Assembly (NCBI GenBank): GCA_019358975.1
Contig: JAHHIL010000004.1
Span: 124,001-188,000 of the forward strand
Origin: Trichocoleus desertorum ATA4-8-CV12
Lineage (GTDB): Bacteria > Cyanobacteriota > Cyanobacteriia > FACHB-46
Reading direction: 5' to 3'
Length of the DNA stretch: 64,000 nucleotides
The notes under the pieces were generated by a model. The model worked only from the letters and a program-made list of their open reading frames with translations, did no database searches and had not been told where the DNA came from. The position numbers were made by a program, and so were the translations under genes. This document shows positions 8,656 to 17,795 of this stretch, in pieces. How positions within the stretch are numbered: the stretch's first letter is position 1; every line of letters starts with the position of its first letter.

Positions 8656-10458
8656 ATGCCTAAGCCGCCCCAAAAAGCTTCCTCGCAGCACCCCCTGCAA
8701 CGCCTTTTCCAGTATGGCCATCGTTACCATGCCCAGATCCGTTGGGCGATCGCCTACTCCATCCTGAACAAAATTTTTGATTTAGCCCCCCCTGCTCTGA
8801 TCGGAGCGGCAGTAGATGTGGTGGTACAAAAACAAAATTCTTGGCTGGCCCAATTCGGTGTGCAAGATGTCTTTGGGCAATTGGTGATTCTGTCGGTGCT
8901 CAGTGCTGTGATTTGGGCCTTAGAGTCAGCTTTTGAATATGCCTATGCTCGGCTCTGGCGCAACCTGGCCCAAAACATTCAACATGACTTGCGCCTAGAT
9001 GCTTACGGACACCTGCAAGACTTGGAACTGGCTTTTTTTGAAGACCGCAGTACTGGCGGCTTAATGTCAATTCTCAGCGACGACATTAACCAACTAGAGC
9101 GGTTTTTAGATTTCGGAGCCAACGAGGTGCTCCAAGTTGCCACTACAGTCGTGATCATTGGGGGAGCCTTTTTTATTCTGGCTCCGAGCGTAGCTTGGCT
9201 CGCCATGTTGCCTATGCCCTTGATTCTGTGGGGGTCGATCGCCTTTCAGAAGCGGCTAGCCCCCCGCTATGCCGAGGTGCGAGAAAAGGTTGGCTTACTC
9301 AACGGTCAACTTTCTAACAACCTCAGCGGCATTACCACGATCAAAAGCTTTACCACTGAGGGCTATGAGCGATCGCGGATTGCGGCAGAAAGTGAAGGCT
9401 ATCGTCGTAGCAACCATCATGCCATTCAGCTCAGTGCCGCCTTTGTCCCTTTAATCCGCATGATCATCTTGTTTGGCTTTATTGCCATTCTGTTATTGGG
9501 TGGCATGGAAGCGGTGGCGGGTAGGCTGTCGGTGGGGAGTTACAGCGTCATGGTGTTTTTGACCCAACGTTTGTTGTGGCCGCTAACTCGCCTGGGTGAA
9601 ACTCTAGACCAGTACCAGCGGGCAATGGCTTCCACTAACCGGGTGATGAATCTGCTAGACACCCCGATTGAAATTCATTCGGGCCATTTATCGCTGCCCG
9701 TGAAGTCAGTGCGCGGCGAAGTGGATTTGCAGCATGTTACGTTTGCCTATCGCGATCGCCAACCCGTTATTGCAGATTTATCGCTACACATTCCTGCCGG
9801 AAGAACCATCGCCATTGTCGGTTCTACAGGCTCTGGTAAAAGCACCTTGGTCAAATTGCTGCTGCGATTGTACGAAATTCAGGCTGGAACAATTACCCTC
9901 GATGGCATTCCTTTACAGGATTTGCAGTTACAAGACTTGCGCGGCGCGATCGGCCTAGTCAGTCAGGACGTATTTCTCTTCCACGGTACAGTCAGAGAAA
10001 ATATTGCCTATGGTAGTCCCACATCAAGCTCGGACGAAATTATTGCCGCAGCCAAGGTGGCAGAAGCTCACGACTTCATCATGCAATTGCCTCAAGGTTA
10101 CGACACGATTGTGGGTGAACGGGGTCAAAAGCTATCTGGAGGGCAGCGACAACGTTTGGCGATCGCCCGTGCTGTCCTCAAAGATCCGCCGATTTTGATT
10201 TTGGATGAAGCCACCTCTGCCGTAGACAACGAAACTGAAGCCGCGATCCAAAGATCCCTCGAAAAAATTACTCAAAACCGTACCACCATCGCGATCGCCC
10301 ACCGCCTATCTACTGTACGGAACGCTGACTGTATCTACGTGATGGAGCAGGGTCGTTTAGTCGAAAAAGGGCGACACGAACAGCTCATCGATCGCTCAGG
10401 CATTTATGCCAGCTTGTGGCGCGTTCAGACTGGCCTAAGCCCTAGCGAGCTAAACTAA
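8656..10458 (+). CDS. ABC exporter, fused permease-ATPase (MsbA/MdlB type)
   Basis: A 600-residue half-transporter. The N-terminal ~330 residues contain six membrane helices and the coupling region [10 protein letters not shown]; the C-terminal ATPase has Walker [10 protein letters not shown], signature LSGGQRQR, Walker [13 protein letters not shown] and the switch His in AHRLS. It should act as a homodimer or heterodimer exporting a lipid, peptide or drug; the substrate cannot be read from the sequence. The start was placed at ATG 8656 (MPKPPQ) rather than the TTG at 8638, since neither has a strong ribosome site. It follows ccmK4 by 143 bp with no obvious functional link. Confidence 0.9.
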   Translation: MPKPPQKASSQHPLQRLFQYGHRYHAQIRWAIAYSILNKIFDLAPPALIGAAVDVVVQKQNSWLAQFGVQDVFGQLVILSVLSAVIWALESAFEYAYARLWRNLAQNIQHDLRLDAYGHLQDLELAFFEDRSTGGLMSILSDDINQLERFLDFGANEVLQVATTVVIIGGAFFILAPSVAWLAMLPMPLILWGSIAFQKRLAPRYAEVREKVGLLNGQLSNNLSGITTIKSFTTEGYERSRIAAESEGYRRSNHHAIQLSAAFVPLIRMIILFGFIAILLLGGMEAVAGRLSVGSYSVMVFLTQRLLWPLTRLGETLDQYQRAMASTNRVMNLLDTPIEIHSGHLSLPVKSVRGEVDLQHVTFAYRDRQPVIADLSLHIPAGRTIAIVGSTGSGKSTLVKLLLRLYEIQAGTITLDGIPLQDLQLQDLRGAIGLVSQDVFLFHGTVRENIAYGSPTSSSDEIIAAAKVAEAHDFIMQLPQGYDTIVGERGQKLSGGQRQRLAIARAVLKDPPILILDEATSAVDNETEAAIQRSLEKITQNRTTIAIAHRLSTVRNADCIYVMEQGRLVEKGRHEQLIDRSGIYASLWRVQTGLSPSELN

Positions 10459-10645
10459 CGTCGTGAAAGACCAAACTTGCACTTTCGTTGAGATAGGTTG
10501 AGGTAGGTCTAGGGTGAATTCTTGAGACTGTTAGCTTAAGAACAGTCTTCTCATCGGGAATAGCTAAAATTATATCTAGAGGGGATGACGACCCACCCCT
10601 TACGCAAGTTAACCTATCAGAGTTAGTTAGAAAACTAAGCCCTTT

Positions 10646-10843
10646 ATGGAATCAGGTGGCCAATCCGCCAACCCTCCGGATCGACCTAGTCATAGGTTAG
10701 CCGATGTTGTTGGCACTGTAATAGCCTTGTTGACCTTAACCTTACCGATTTACGTGATTGCTCATTATTCACCTAGCACCTCAGAGTCCTTGCAACCGAA
10801 GCCGACTTATTCACTGCCCAAGGCAAGGAACCAGGAGAACTGA
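10646..10843 (+). CDS. Small single-pass membrane protein
   Basis: 65 residues with one hydrophobic helix (VVGTVIALLTLTLPIYVIAHY, about residues 20-41) between a polar N-terminus rich in Asn/Pro and a short polar tail. Similar tiny one-helix proteins are common in cyanobacteria, where many associate with photosynthetic or transport complexes, but no specific family was recognised. The ATG at 10646 was used; there is no strong ribosome site. An inverted repeat AGACTGTT (10525-10532)/AACAGTCT (10541-10548) lies upstream. Confidence 0.55.
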   Translation: MESGGQSANPPDRPSHRLADVVGTVIALLTLTLPIYVIAHYSPSTSESLQPKPTYSLPKARNQEN

Positions 10844-11001
10844 TGTAAGTAACGTAAATCACTTTAAGTTGTTTTGGGCAACCCGGATAGCAGTTTTTAG
10901 AACCACTTCAAATCATGAGCCCCCGTATTAGCAGTTCGGCATTAACCGTATTCCCCTAAAATGCTAAGTAACTAGTTTGAACTGGTTACTGAGTTGGGTG
11001 G

Positions 11002-11044
11002 AAGTAAAGTGAAGAGTTTTATTGCAAGACTCTTCACTTTACTT
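11002..11044. repeat. Perfect 16-bp inverted repeat upstream of ppa
   Basis: The arms at 11002-11017 and 11029-11044 are exact complements (AAGTAAAGTGAAGAGT and its reverse), with an 11-nt loop. There is no T-run on either strand, so it is not a standard terminator. It lies about 100 bp before the ppa start in a 304-bp gap (10844-11147) that otherwise shows no gene. It may be a transcript-end hairpin for the small membrane protein or a leader structure for ppa. Confidence 0.7.
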
Positions 11045-11147
11045 GTGCTTATCTAGTTTGGCTAGCTCAGCTAATTTACAGGTGTCTATCGGACATCTAA
11101 AACTTCCTTTAGATCGCCTCTGTAGTCTGTTAACTTGGAGAAACACT

Positions 11148-11690
11148 GTGGACTTATCACGCATTCCTGCACAGCCTAAAGCAGGTTTGATCAACGTCCT
11201 AATCGAAATTCCTGCGGGTAGCAAAAACAAATACGAGTACGATAAAGACCTGCAAGCTATGGCGCTCGATCGCGTCCTCTATGCCTCTGTCCAGTACCCA
11301 TACGACTATGGCTTCGTGCCTAACACGTTGGCAGATGATGGCGATCCCCTCGATGGCATGGTGATCATGGATCAGCCCACTTTTCCAGGGTGTGTCATTG
11401 CGGCTCGTCCTATTGGGATGCTAGAGATGATTGATGGCGGCGATCGCGACGAAAAAATTCTTTGCGTTCCTGACAAAGACCCACGTTATGCTCATGTGAA
11501 GTCTCTTAAAGACATTGCTCAACACCGCCTAGACGAGATTGCCGAGTTCTTCAGAACTTACAAGAATCTGGAGAAAAAAGTCACCGAAATCTTAGGCTGG
11601 AAAGATGTAGATCACGTGATGCCCTTAGTTGAAGAGTGCATTAAAGCAGGTAGTGAGAAAGGCAGAGACTCTGACTCAAGTACTCACTAA
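11148..11690 (+). CDS. ppa: Inorganic pyrophosphatase (soluble, family I)
   Basis: A 180-residue enzyme that hydrolyses PPi to two phosphates and drives biosynthetic reactions in the cytoplasm. The family signature is present: [13 protein letters not shown], the active-site block DGDPLDGMV (Asp residues for Mg2+) and DKDPRY. The length matches bacterial family I enzymes. The start is the GTG at 11148, which has GGAG 7 nt upstream (11137-11140) and gives [10 protein letters not shown]; the open frame continues to 11022 but that extension lacks the family pattern and overlaps the upstream hairpin. Confidence 0.94.
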   Translation: MDLSRIPAQPKAGLINVLIEIPAGSKNKYEYDKDLQAMALDRVLYASVQYPYDYGFVPNTLADDGDPLDGMVIMDQPTFPGCVIAARPIGMLEMIDGGDRDEKILCVPDKDPRYAHVKSLKDIAQHRLDEIAEFFRTYKNLEKKVTEILGWKDVDHVMPLVEECIKAGSEKGRDSDSSTH

Positions 11691-11730
11691 GAATTACGGA
11701 GGCAGCAATGCCCAAAATTTCTAACCTGAG

Positions 11731-11856
11731 CTGACCTCTTCTCCGTCCCCTCTCCTGTAGGCTACGGTGTATACACAAGTTAAATAGAACGATCGAGCTG
11801 TGTATAAACGGTAGCTCCTCCAGGAGAGGAGTGCCGCCGTTGGGGTGAGGTTTGGA
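11731..11856. repeat. Imperfect foldback repeat (MITE-like)
   Basis: Lies in the 348-bp gap between ppa and panD. CCTCTCCTG (11749-11757) pairs with CAGGAGAGG (11821-11829), and inside it GCTAC plus TATACACA pair with their complements, giving a long interrupted stem. The right flank has the CACTCC/GGGGTGAGG wording typical of dispersed palindromic repeats of cyanobacterial intergenic regions. No coding frame is supported in the gap. Confidence 0.6.
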
Positions 11857-12038
11857 TATTAGATAGGCAATCAAAGCAAGTGAACTACCGCTCCTAGTAT
11901 TTACCTAGAGCACCCTAAAATCTTCCCGACTTTAATAACTTGTGCCAGTATAGACGAAAGGGGAGTGTACATAATTAATTAAGGTGTTTGGGTGACCTCA
12001 GGCTTTAAACTTTTTCCTTTAGAAGACTTTTCCATACT

Positions 12039-12446
12039 ATGCATCGGACGCTTCTCTTAGCCAAAATTCACAGTTGCACCCTCACTGCTGCCAATCTCAA
12101 TTATGTGGGTAGCATCAGTATTGATGAGGTTTTATTAAATGCAGCAGGGATTTTACCCTATGAGCAAGTGCAAGTAGTCAATGTGGCTAATGGCGAACGA
12201 CTCATCACCTATGCAATCCCAGCCCCAGCTAATTCTGGAGCGATTGAACTTAATGGTGCTGCTGCTCGTCTCGGTATGAAAGGCGATCGCGTCATTATTA
12301 TGACCTACGCACAGTTTGATACGACAGAAGTCGAAACTCACTGTCCTACGGTTGTTTTAGTAGATGAGCGCAATCGACTAGCAGAAGTGCTCCGATACAA
12401 TCACATGCTACCAAGGTCTGGTTTGATTGAAGATGTCAGAGTCTAA
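12039..12446 (+). CDS. panD: Aspartate 1-decarboxylase precursor
   Basis: 135 residues. PanD converts aspartate to beta-alanine for pantothenate and coenzyme A. It is made as a pro-enzyme that cuts itself between Gly and Ser to create a pyruvoyl group: the site is visible in YVGSISID (Gly24-Ser25). Other family blocks are [10 protein letters not shown], the [10 protein letters not shown] strand, the [11 protein letters not shown] loop and [10 protein letters not shown]. The final 14 bp overlap the next gene, so the two are probably cotranscribed. Confidence 0.95.
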   Translation: MHRTLLLAKIHSCTLTAANLNYVGSISIDEVLLNAAGILPYEQVQVVNVANGERLITYAIPAPANSGAIELNGAAARLGMKGDRVIIMTYAQFDTTEVETHCPTVVLVDERNRLAEVLRYNHMLPRSGLIEDVRV

Positions 12447-13359
12447 TTCACCCGCTCAAAACCCACAGTCTGTTCATGAGCCACAGTCTGTTCATGAGAT
12501 TGCTCTCCAGGCCACAGGGGTTGGTTCCGACCAATTCTTGGTGCAATTTTGGGGTGTCCGGGGCAGCATTCCTGCTCCTGGGTCTGAAACAGTTCGTTAT
12601 GGTGGCAACACATCCTGTGTTGAAATGCGAGTCGGCGGTAAGCGGCTGATTTTTGATGGTGGCACTGGTCTGCGTGTGTTAGGCCGTGAGCTATTGCAAG
12701 AAATGCCAGTAGAAGCCTACATGCTATTTACCCACTCCCACTGGGACCATATTCAAGGCTTTCCGTTTTTTACGCCAGCTTTTATTCCGGGCAACTGTTT
12801 TCACATCTACGGGGCGATCGCACCGAATGGGGCTACGATGAAGCAGCGTTTAAGCGATCAAATGCTGCACCCTAACTTTCCGGTGCCGATTCAGGTGATG
12901 CAGTCAGACCTCAAGTTTTATGACTTGACACCCGGAGATGCGGTGGCCCTAGACGATATCGCGATCGAAACAGGTTCCTTGAATCACCCTAATACTGCGA
13001 TCGGTTACCGCATTACTTGGCAGGGACGCACAGTGGTTTACGCCACGGATACCGAGCATTTTCCCGATCGCTTGGACGAAAATCTCCTGCATCTCGCCCG
13101 TGGTGCAGATTTGCTAATTTACGATGCCTGCTACACCGACCAGGAATACCACGATGTCAAAACCCCCAAAGTAGGCTGGGGCCACTCAACTTGGCAGGCA
13201 GGGGTTGAGGTGGCTAAAGCCGCAGGGGTAAAGCGTATTGCTATGTTCCATCATGACCCCACTCACGATGATGACTTTTTAGATGAAGTGGGTGAGCAAC
13301 TAAAAATTGTATTTCCTACCGGATTCCTAGCCCGCGAAGGCATGATCTTGGAGATCTGA
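12433..13359 (+). CDS. Metallo-beta-lactamase-fold hydrolase
   Basis: A 308-residue soluble protein. After a disordered start containing an exact repeat (PQSVHE twice), the MBL fold shows [12 protein letters not shown], the zinc motif [17 protein letters not shown], and the later ligands YATDTEH and [10 protein letters not shown]. The GVRGS opening and GNTSC place it with MBL proteins often called cAMP phosphodiesterase-like or 'MBL fold, FWGVRGS type'; the substrate is unknown. The ATG at 12433 lies inside the 3' end of panD, indicating coupling. The 3' end overlaps the converging TrpD-like gene by 33 bp. Confidence 0.85.
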   Translation: MSESNSPAQNPQSVHEPQSVHEIALQATGVGSDQFLVQFWGVRGSIPAPGSETVRYGGNTSCVEMRVGGKRLIFDGGTGLRVLGRELLQEMPVEAYMLFTHSHWDHIQGFPFFTPAFIPGNCFHIYGAIAPNGATMKQRLSDQMLHPNFPVPIQVMQSDLKFYDLTPGDAVALDDIAIETGSLNHPNTAIGYRITWQGRTVVYATDTEHFPDRLDENLLHLARGADLLIYDACYTDQEYHDVKTPKVGWGHSTWQAGVEVAKAAGVKRIAMFHHDPTHDDDFLDEVGEQLKIVFPTGFLAREGMILEI

Positions 13360-14415
13360 GGCTAGCTCTGCTACTGCCTGTTGTACTTTTTGTAGTTGGG
13401 CGGCTGCTTGTCCTTGCGTGAGTGAGACTTCGGCTTGAGTTAAGCCTGTGGCTAAGTCAGCACAGGCTCCACAGCGCCAGAGATAAAATCCACCGTTCCA
13501 GATTGCCGATCGCGCCAGTTCAGAACTCTGCCCCTGCAAAACAGCCTGCATATCAGCAATGAGTTGAGCAGTTTCGCCTAAAGGCACATCGACTCCAGCC
13601 AAGTCATAGTCCCGGGGAGCTAGCAACAAACGCTCTAAGGAGAAGTTAGCGCCCCCTTGCCCCAGCCCGATGATGGCTGTGCGATCGCGCGGTAAGTCGC
13701 AACTGCCTTCTAGCCCTTTGACCGTGGTGAAGCTCGCAGGAAATCCCCGTAACTGGAAGGCATCTTGTAACATCACTTCAGTGGGTGGGTGGACAAACCC
13801 AGACACCACATTGGTGCTGCCTGCGTAAGGAGCCCAAAGTAGCTCTAGAGTGGCGAAGGGAGGACGCTTGCCAATTTGGTCACGGTAAGGCACCAACCCA
13901 TGCGCTTGGGGAAAATGATGGGGCAAATAGACAAAACCCAGTTGAGTGGTGGCTAACACTTGCTGTACTTGCTCTAGGGTCAGCCCTGTCCAGTCAACGC
14001 CTAGCCCTTGCCAAACTTCGATCAATGGTAAGCCCTGCTTGGTGGGCATGCGATCGCCGCCATGTAGGATCACTGGGTAACCCGCTGCCGACACAATGAG
14101 CGCTGTTAATGGGCTAATGGGAGCGGTGCGCGATCGCCCGTCGTAAGGGGCGCTAAATACGAGTACGGTTTGCTCTGAGTCTAAAGGCTGCACCTGGGGG
14201 CCCAACTCCGCATAAGCATCCAGCATGCCTGCCAGTTCTTCTCCGGTAGGTCGCTTAATACGGTGGGCAATCATGAAAGCTCCGATCTGAGCGGGTGTTG
14301 CTTCCTGCTGCAACATCATGCGTGTGGCGGCGGCTGCTTCTGAGCGATCTAAATTCTTCCCGGTATGGGGGCCACTGCCAACTTTTTGCAGTAGTTCTCT
14401 AAAGGCATCGCTCAT
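13327..14415 (-). CDS. TrpD2-like anthranilate phosphoribosyltransferase-family protein
   Basis: 362 residues of the nucleoside-phosphorylase/TrpD fold: helical N-terminal domain (TRMMLQQEATPAQIGAFMIA, IKRPTGEELAGMLDAY) and an alpha/beta domain with ILHGGDRMPTKQG. The canonical TrpD glycine loop GTGGD is replaced (FSAPYDGRSRT), as in the TrpD2/YbiB branch, so it probably does not make tryptophan precursors; YbiB binds nucleic acid. It lies 79 bp downstream of the ntcB-like gene on the same strand. A TrpD-like gene near nitrate-assimilation regulators is a recurring arrangement in cyanobacteria, which suggests but does not prove a nitrogen-related role. Confidence 0.8.
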   Translation of the reverse strand: MSDAFRELLQKVGSGPHTGKNLDRSEAAAATRMMLQQEATPAQIGAFMIAHRIKRPTGEELAGMLDAYAELGPQVQPLDSEQTVLVFSAPYDGRSRTAPISPLTALIVSAAGYPVILHGGDRMPTKQGLPLIEVWQGLGVDWTGLTLEQVQQVLATTQLGFVYLPHHFPQAHGLVPYRDQIGKRPPFATLELLWAPYAGSTNVVSGFVHPPTEVMLQDAFQLRGFPASFTTVKGLEGSCDLPRDRTAIIGLGQGGANFSLERLLLAPRDYDLAGVDVPLGETAQLIADMQAVLQGQSSELARSAIWNGGFYLWRCGACADLATGLTQAEVSLTQGQAAAQLQKVQQAVAELASDLQDHAFAG

Positions 14416-14494
14416 GGTCGCAGCTCAAATAAAACGGTCTTGGGAGTTTTCTCTGGTGTTTCGCTCAAAATGGTTTGGAAACACCGCTAAAGCA

Positions 14495-15451
14495 TCATAC
14501 CGCTTGCAGCGAGCCTGTGGAACCCAGTCCTAAAGTGCTGTCAGGAATCCCTGCAATGTGATCTCGAATTAATTGATAAACTAACTCACGAAATCGCTGG
14601 ATGGGAGGAATTTGCAAGCGATCGCGGGTGGTAACTAAGACTACCTGACGGATTAGCATCGGTTCGTCAGTGGGTCGGATCGCCAAAGTTGGGTCAATAT
14701 GAGCATCAAAAATGGCTGCTTTAGGCAACAGAGCAATTAGCTTTCCTTGGCGCACAATTCCACGAAACGCATCCAAGGTGTTTAATTCTAAAGCCGCGTT
14801 TAAGGTGGCTCCTTGGCGCTGGAACTGCTCTTGCACCAACCGCTGCATGCCGTAGCCGTCTTTGAATACCACTTGGGGATAACGCACCAACTCTGCCCAA
14901 GGCACCCGCTCATATTCGGTTAGAGGATGATCTGCGCCCATCAAAATTTCGATCGATTCATCATAGAGCGGATCAACCACGACTTCTGGCCCCGTCGTCA
15001 GCAAACGGTTGTTCATCACGATCGCCAAGTCTACCAAGCCATCTTTCAAGACTTTGAGGGCGCGATCGCTACCTAGAGAAGTCACCCGTAGCTGCATGTC
15101 TGGGTAGTCCTGACAAAATCGTTGTAGAACCGGAGGTAGATAGTGGGCACAAACCGAATGAATCGCAGCGATGCAAAGTTCTGGTTGTTTCCCCGCCATT
15201 AAATCGGCTAGCTCATTGGCCGCTAATTCCCATTCTTGACAAATTTTGCGCGCCCGTGGCAGCAATCGCTCGCCCCCTAAGGTAAGACGCGCCTGAGCAG
15301 TGCGGTGAAATAGCAACAAGCCCAAGTCGGCTTCCAGCGCCTGAATTTGGCGACTGATGGTAGATTGGGTGACTCCACATCGACGGGCAGCTTGCTGAAA
15401 ACTAGTCGTCTCAGCCACGGCCAAAAAAGCTTGCAACTGCTCCAGGCGCAT
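14495..15451 (-). CDS. ntcB: LysR-type regulator, NtcB-like
   Basis: 318 residues. The N-terminal winged helix-turn-helix (MRLEQLQAFLAVAE, FQQAARRCGVTQSTISRQI) is followed by a periplasmic-binding-type effector domain (ELCIAAIHSVCAHYLPPVLQ, DLAIVMNNRLL). Overall wording is very close to NtcB, the activator of cyanobacterial nitrate and nitrite assimilation genes; CbbR-type or other LysR proteins are alternatives. The open frame extends upstream to 15643, but the family starts at MRLEQ, so 15451 is used; an ATG two codons earlier (15457) is also possible. A perfect NtcA-type palindrome stands immediately upstream. Confidence 0.8.
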   Translation of the reverse strand: MRLEQLQAFLAVAETTSFQQAARRCGVTQSTISRQIQALEADLGLLLFHRTAQARLTLGGERLLPRARKICQEWELAANELADLMAGKQPELCIAAIHSVCAHYLPPVLQRFCQDYPDMQLRVTSLGSDRALKVLKDGLVDLAIVMNNRLLTTGPEVVVDPLYDESIEILMGADHPLTEYERVPWAELVRYPQVVFKDGYGMQRLVQEQFQRQGATLNAALELNTLDAFRGIVRQGKLIALLPKAAIFDAHIDPTLAIRPTDEPMLIRQVVLVTTRDRLQIPPIQRFRELVYQLIRDHIAGIPDSTLGLGSTGSLQAV

Positions 15452-15454
15452 AAT

Positions 15455-15474
15455 CATGTAGCCTAAGTTACATG
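15455..15474 (-). promoter_or_regulatory. NtcA-type palindrome at the ntcB start
   Basis: CATGTA (15455-15460), 8 nt, TACATG (15469-15474): the core GTA-N8-TAC is the consensus of the nitrogen regulator NtcA. The hexamer ATGTAG also recurs at 15456, 15472 and 15480, so a LysR self-binding site is equally possible. It abuts or overlaps the start codon, which would suit repression or a role on another promoter better than classical activation 41 bp before a start site. Confidence 0.5.
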
Positions 15475-15575
15475 TAGAGATGTAGCCGATCTGCCCAATC
15501 AGTTTGGTAAGGCTTGATACATACTGAGTGCGATCGCTCAACTGGTAGCCCCAGATTCCTGAAGATTCTAGAAAA

Positions 15576-16532
15576 CTAGGCGATCGCTCTAGCAGGCGGT
15601 AGAGACTGAGTATTTGAGCCGTAGAGAGTGACAAACCGCCCAAACAGCCACATGGTTTCGTGGGTGGGGACTCGATTGGAGTTAAACAACCGTTCTAGAT
15701 TTCTCTGTGTCAGTCGGTGCAAATAGGGTAGATCCTCAAACAAAGTCAGGAAGGCGGAGACATGTAACAAGGCTTGCAAAAGGGGTTTAGGCCAGGGCAA
15801 GTCACTGTAAATGTCGATGAGCAATTTATGTTCAGAGTTGCTGAGGGGAATGGCGTTAAATAGAACCGTGATTCTTTTTTCGTTATAAACCGGGATGCTT
15901 AACTCAACCGTGTAAGGGCTATGTAAGATCAAATCGACTTCCACAATGGGTTGCCGCCAGATTCTTAGGACATTAAAGGGAGATGCCAAACTAGTTTGAA
16001 ATTTAATGTGACCTCCAATGGAAGTTGGCTGAGCATGACTTACTTTCAGAATTCTGAGGTTATTTAAACTGAAACTATGAACATTTTCTAAATGCTTCAG
16101 GTTTAGCAAATGATAGATCTGGCAAAGCTGGGGAAATGGCAGATCATATTCCTGCCTGATCATATGCTGATCGGCTAGCTCAGTCATTCTGGCTTGAGCA
16201 GTCTGAAGAAAAAGCTCATGGGGTGACAACTCCGAACTTGACTCAACTTCGCTCAGCGCTTCAAGAGGAACTTTCTGCAATGCCTGTTCTGGCTTTAAAC
16301 ATAACCAACTGACAAAGAACACTGAAGCCATAGACAAATGTAAAATTTCAACGGCTGAAAAGCAGCTATCAGCCAAAGCTGAAAAGCTTCTATCAACAAT
16401 TGCAAACAGCCAGGAAGGAATGCCGAGTAACCAAATTCCGTTTCTAAAGTTGTCTAAAAGTAGCGAAAATTCTGTAACCTTTGTATTGTTAAGCAGACCT
16501 ATGGGGTCTCGGAGAGAAATATTTTCCGACAT
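15576..16532 (-). CDS. Hypothetical protein with N-terminal membrane segments
   Basis: 318 residues. Two hydrophobic stretches near the N-terminus (GIWLLGIPSWLFAIV and LHLSMASVFFVSWLCL) suggest membrane anchoring; the rest is a soluble alpha/beta region without a recognised motif. The ATG at 16532 (MSENISL) was preferred to a TTG six codons upstream. It lies 124 bp upstream of ntcB on the same strand. No function can be assigned. Confidence 0.6.
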   Translation of the reverse strand: MSENISLRDPIGLLNNTKVTEFSLLLDNFRNGIWLLGIPSWLFAIVDRSFSALADSCFSAVEILHLSMASVFFVSWLCLKPEQALQKVPLEALSEVESSSELSPHELFLQTAQARMTELADQHMIRQEYDLPFPQLCQIYHLLNLKHLENVHSFSLNNLRILKVSHAQPTSIGGHIKFQTSLASPFNVLRIWRQPIVEVDLILHSPYTVELSIPVYNEKRITVLFNAIPLSNSEHKLLIDIYSDLPWPKPLLQALLHVSAFLTLFEDLPYLHRLTQRNLERLFNSNRVPTHETMWLFGRFVTLYGSNTQSLPPARAIA

Positions 16533-16910
16533 GGCAATAACTTCAAGCAAGAGAGAGTTTTAATGTAGTTGGGCACGCAAACTTGCTTGCAAAGCTTTAC
16601 CAGTTAGATGAAATAGAGCGAGAGGTTAGATGGTAGAATTTGGACAACCATCAGAAATTGTAAGCTAAGATACTGATGGCTGTTTTTCTTGGCAGTAACC
16701 CCTCGAAAAATATCTTTCCGGAATTAAGTTGTGTGCTTAATTCTTAAGCTAACACTCCCAATTTGAAGCACCCTCTATCGCAAGTTGAGACCAGTTGAGG
16801 CTGTTTTTCTGTCAAAGTAAGGGGTTGATCAAACCCAACCTGGATTTTGACCTAGCCTACAAGCCTAGCCTACATGAGGTTGGTAGGTTCAAGCTAGATT
16901 TAAGCTGGGT
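16533..16910. other. Intergenic region, no gene seen
   Basis: 378 bp carrying the promoter of the preceding minus-strand gene. It contains GCTTAA-TTC-TTAAGC (16735-16749) and a direct repeat CCTAGCCTACA (16851 and 16864). No open frame or RNA gene is supported. Confidence 0.5.
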
Positions 16911-17150
16911 TCAAACTATTTGATCATCCGTATCGAAAGTATTAGATAACGTGATTCCTAAGCGGCTCTGTAGTGCTCCGATTACCTCATCCGCCGCTGT
17001 AGGATCTAAAATTCTTAAGTCTTCTTCGGTGTAGTTCTCTAAATCAGCGATCGCATGAATTTGAGTTCGCTTCAAAAAACCGTAAGCTTGCATTGAAAGC
17101 TGTAATTCTTCAATCGGAATTTGAGGTAGAGAATCCATGTGATGGCTCAT
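16911..17150 (-). CDS. Free-standing RNA polymerase alpha-CTD-like protein
   Basis: A 79-residue protein that is essentially one helix-hairpin-helix domain: IPIEELQLSMQAYGFLKRTQIHAIADL, YTEEDL and EVIGALQSRLGITL align end to end with the C-terminal domain of the cyanobacterial RNA polymerase alpha subunit. The positions that contact DNA in E. coli alpha are changed: the Arg265 equivalent is Gln21 and Asn268 is Gly24, and the GKKS turn is replaced by TAADE. It therefore probably binds protein rather than promoter DNA, for example competing with or bridging alpha-CTD partners; that is inference. It stands alone, 125 bp from the next gene. Confidence 0.75.
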   Translation of the reverse strand: MSHHMDSLPQIPIEELQLSMQAYGFLKRTQIHAIADLENYTEEDLRILDPTAADEVIGALQSRLGITLSNTFDTDDQIV

Positions 17151-17275
17151 TGCTGCAATTAATGTCGTCTAATATTAGGGTCAGCCTTGACCATCATGCC
17201 ATACTAGACGGACACAGAAGCTGATCAGCAGTGAGCCGCCACGAACTGATTATGCAACAGAGTTACAGAACAGAA

Positions 17276-17470
17276 TTACGCAATTTTGTGACCTGTCGCA
17301 GAAATCAACTGCTTAATGGTTTCGTCTGATGCATCAGTTTCTACGGTGACTGTCTTTGCTTCTACATCTACTTCAACTTTGGCATCAGGCTCAGTCGTTT
17401 TGATGGTTCTCTTGATATCCTCAACAGAATCAGGGCCAGAAATGGTTGGGACATTGAGTTTGAGCGTCAT
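17276..17470 (-). CDS. HMA-like domain lacking the metal-binding cysteines
   Basis: 64 residues with the beta-alpha-beta-beta-alpha-beta layout of Atx1/CopZ copper chaperones: KLNVPTISGPDSVEDIKRTI, VEVDVEAKTVTVET, TIKQLISATGHKI. The usual MxCxxC loop reads TISGPDS, so both cysteines are replaced (Gly12 and Ser15) and Cu(I) binding in the usual way is impossible. The start is ATG 17470; an upstream extension of the frame does not fit the family. It may be a partner or decoy for a metal ATPase domain, or a protein-interaction module. Confidence 0.75.
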   Translation of the reverse strand: MTLKLNVPTISGPDSVEDIKRTIKTTEPDAKVEVDVEAKTVTVETDASDETIKQLISATGHKIA

Positions 17471-17795
17471 AGTTTTTTCCAGATTAATGATTATAGGATG
17501 ATGACATTTTCTGCTTCTATCGCCCTCTTTTGCCACTCCTCTGAAGACTTATCTTTTCTGATTTTAGGCTGTTTCTAAGGTTAACTAAAGATAGAGCAGG
17601 AGATGGACGCCATGAGGCTGCGATCGCCCTAGTCATAAGCCTTGCAGCCCTTAAAAAAGCCTTGTGAAACACTTGGCTCTGTCTGAGTTTGATTAGTTTG
17701 GGCTATATCTATGTACTTATACTTTTTTGTAGAGTGAGGATTTGCGGCTGTTCGTTAGAGTGACAAATACATCAGACTGTATACCTTCTTTCCCC
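17471..17795. other. Divergent promoter region
   Basis: 325 bp between the HMA-like gene (minus) and topoisomerase IB (plus). The open frame of the latter continues upstream to a TTG at 17742, but no family residues are encoded there. No RNA gene or clear promoter was recognised. Confidence 0.4.

Noticed and set aside
10524-10549. Terminator after the ABC exporter
   Set aside because: The 8-bp inverted repeat is followed by TCTCATCGGG rather than T residues, so it is noted only as a possible hairpin.
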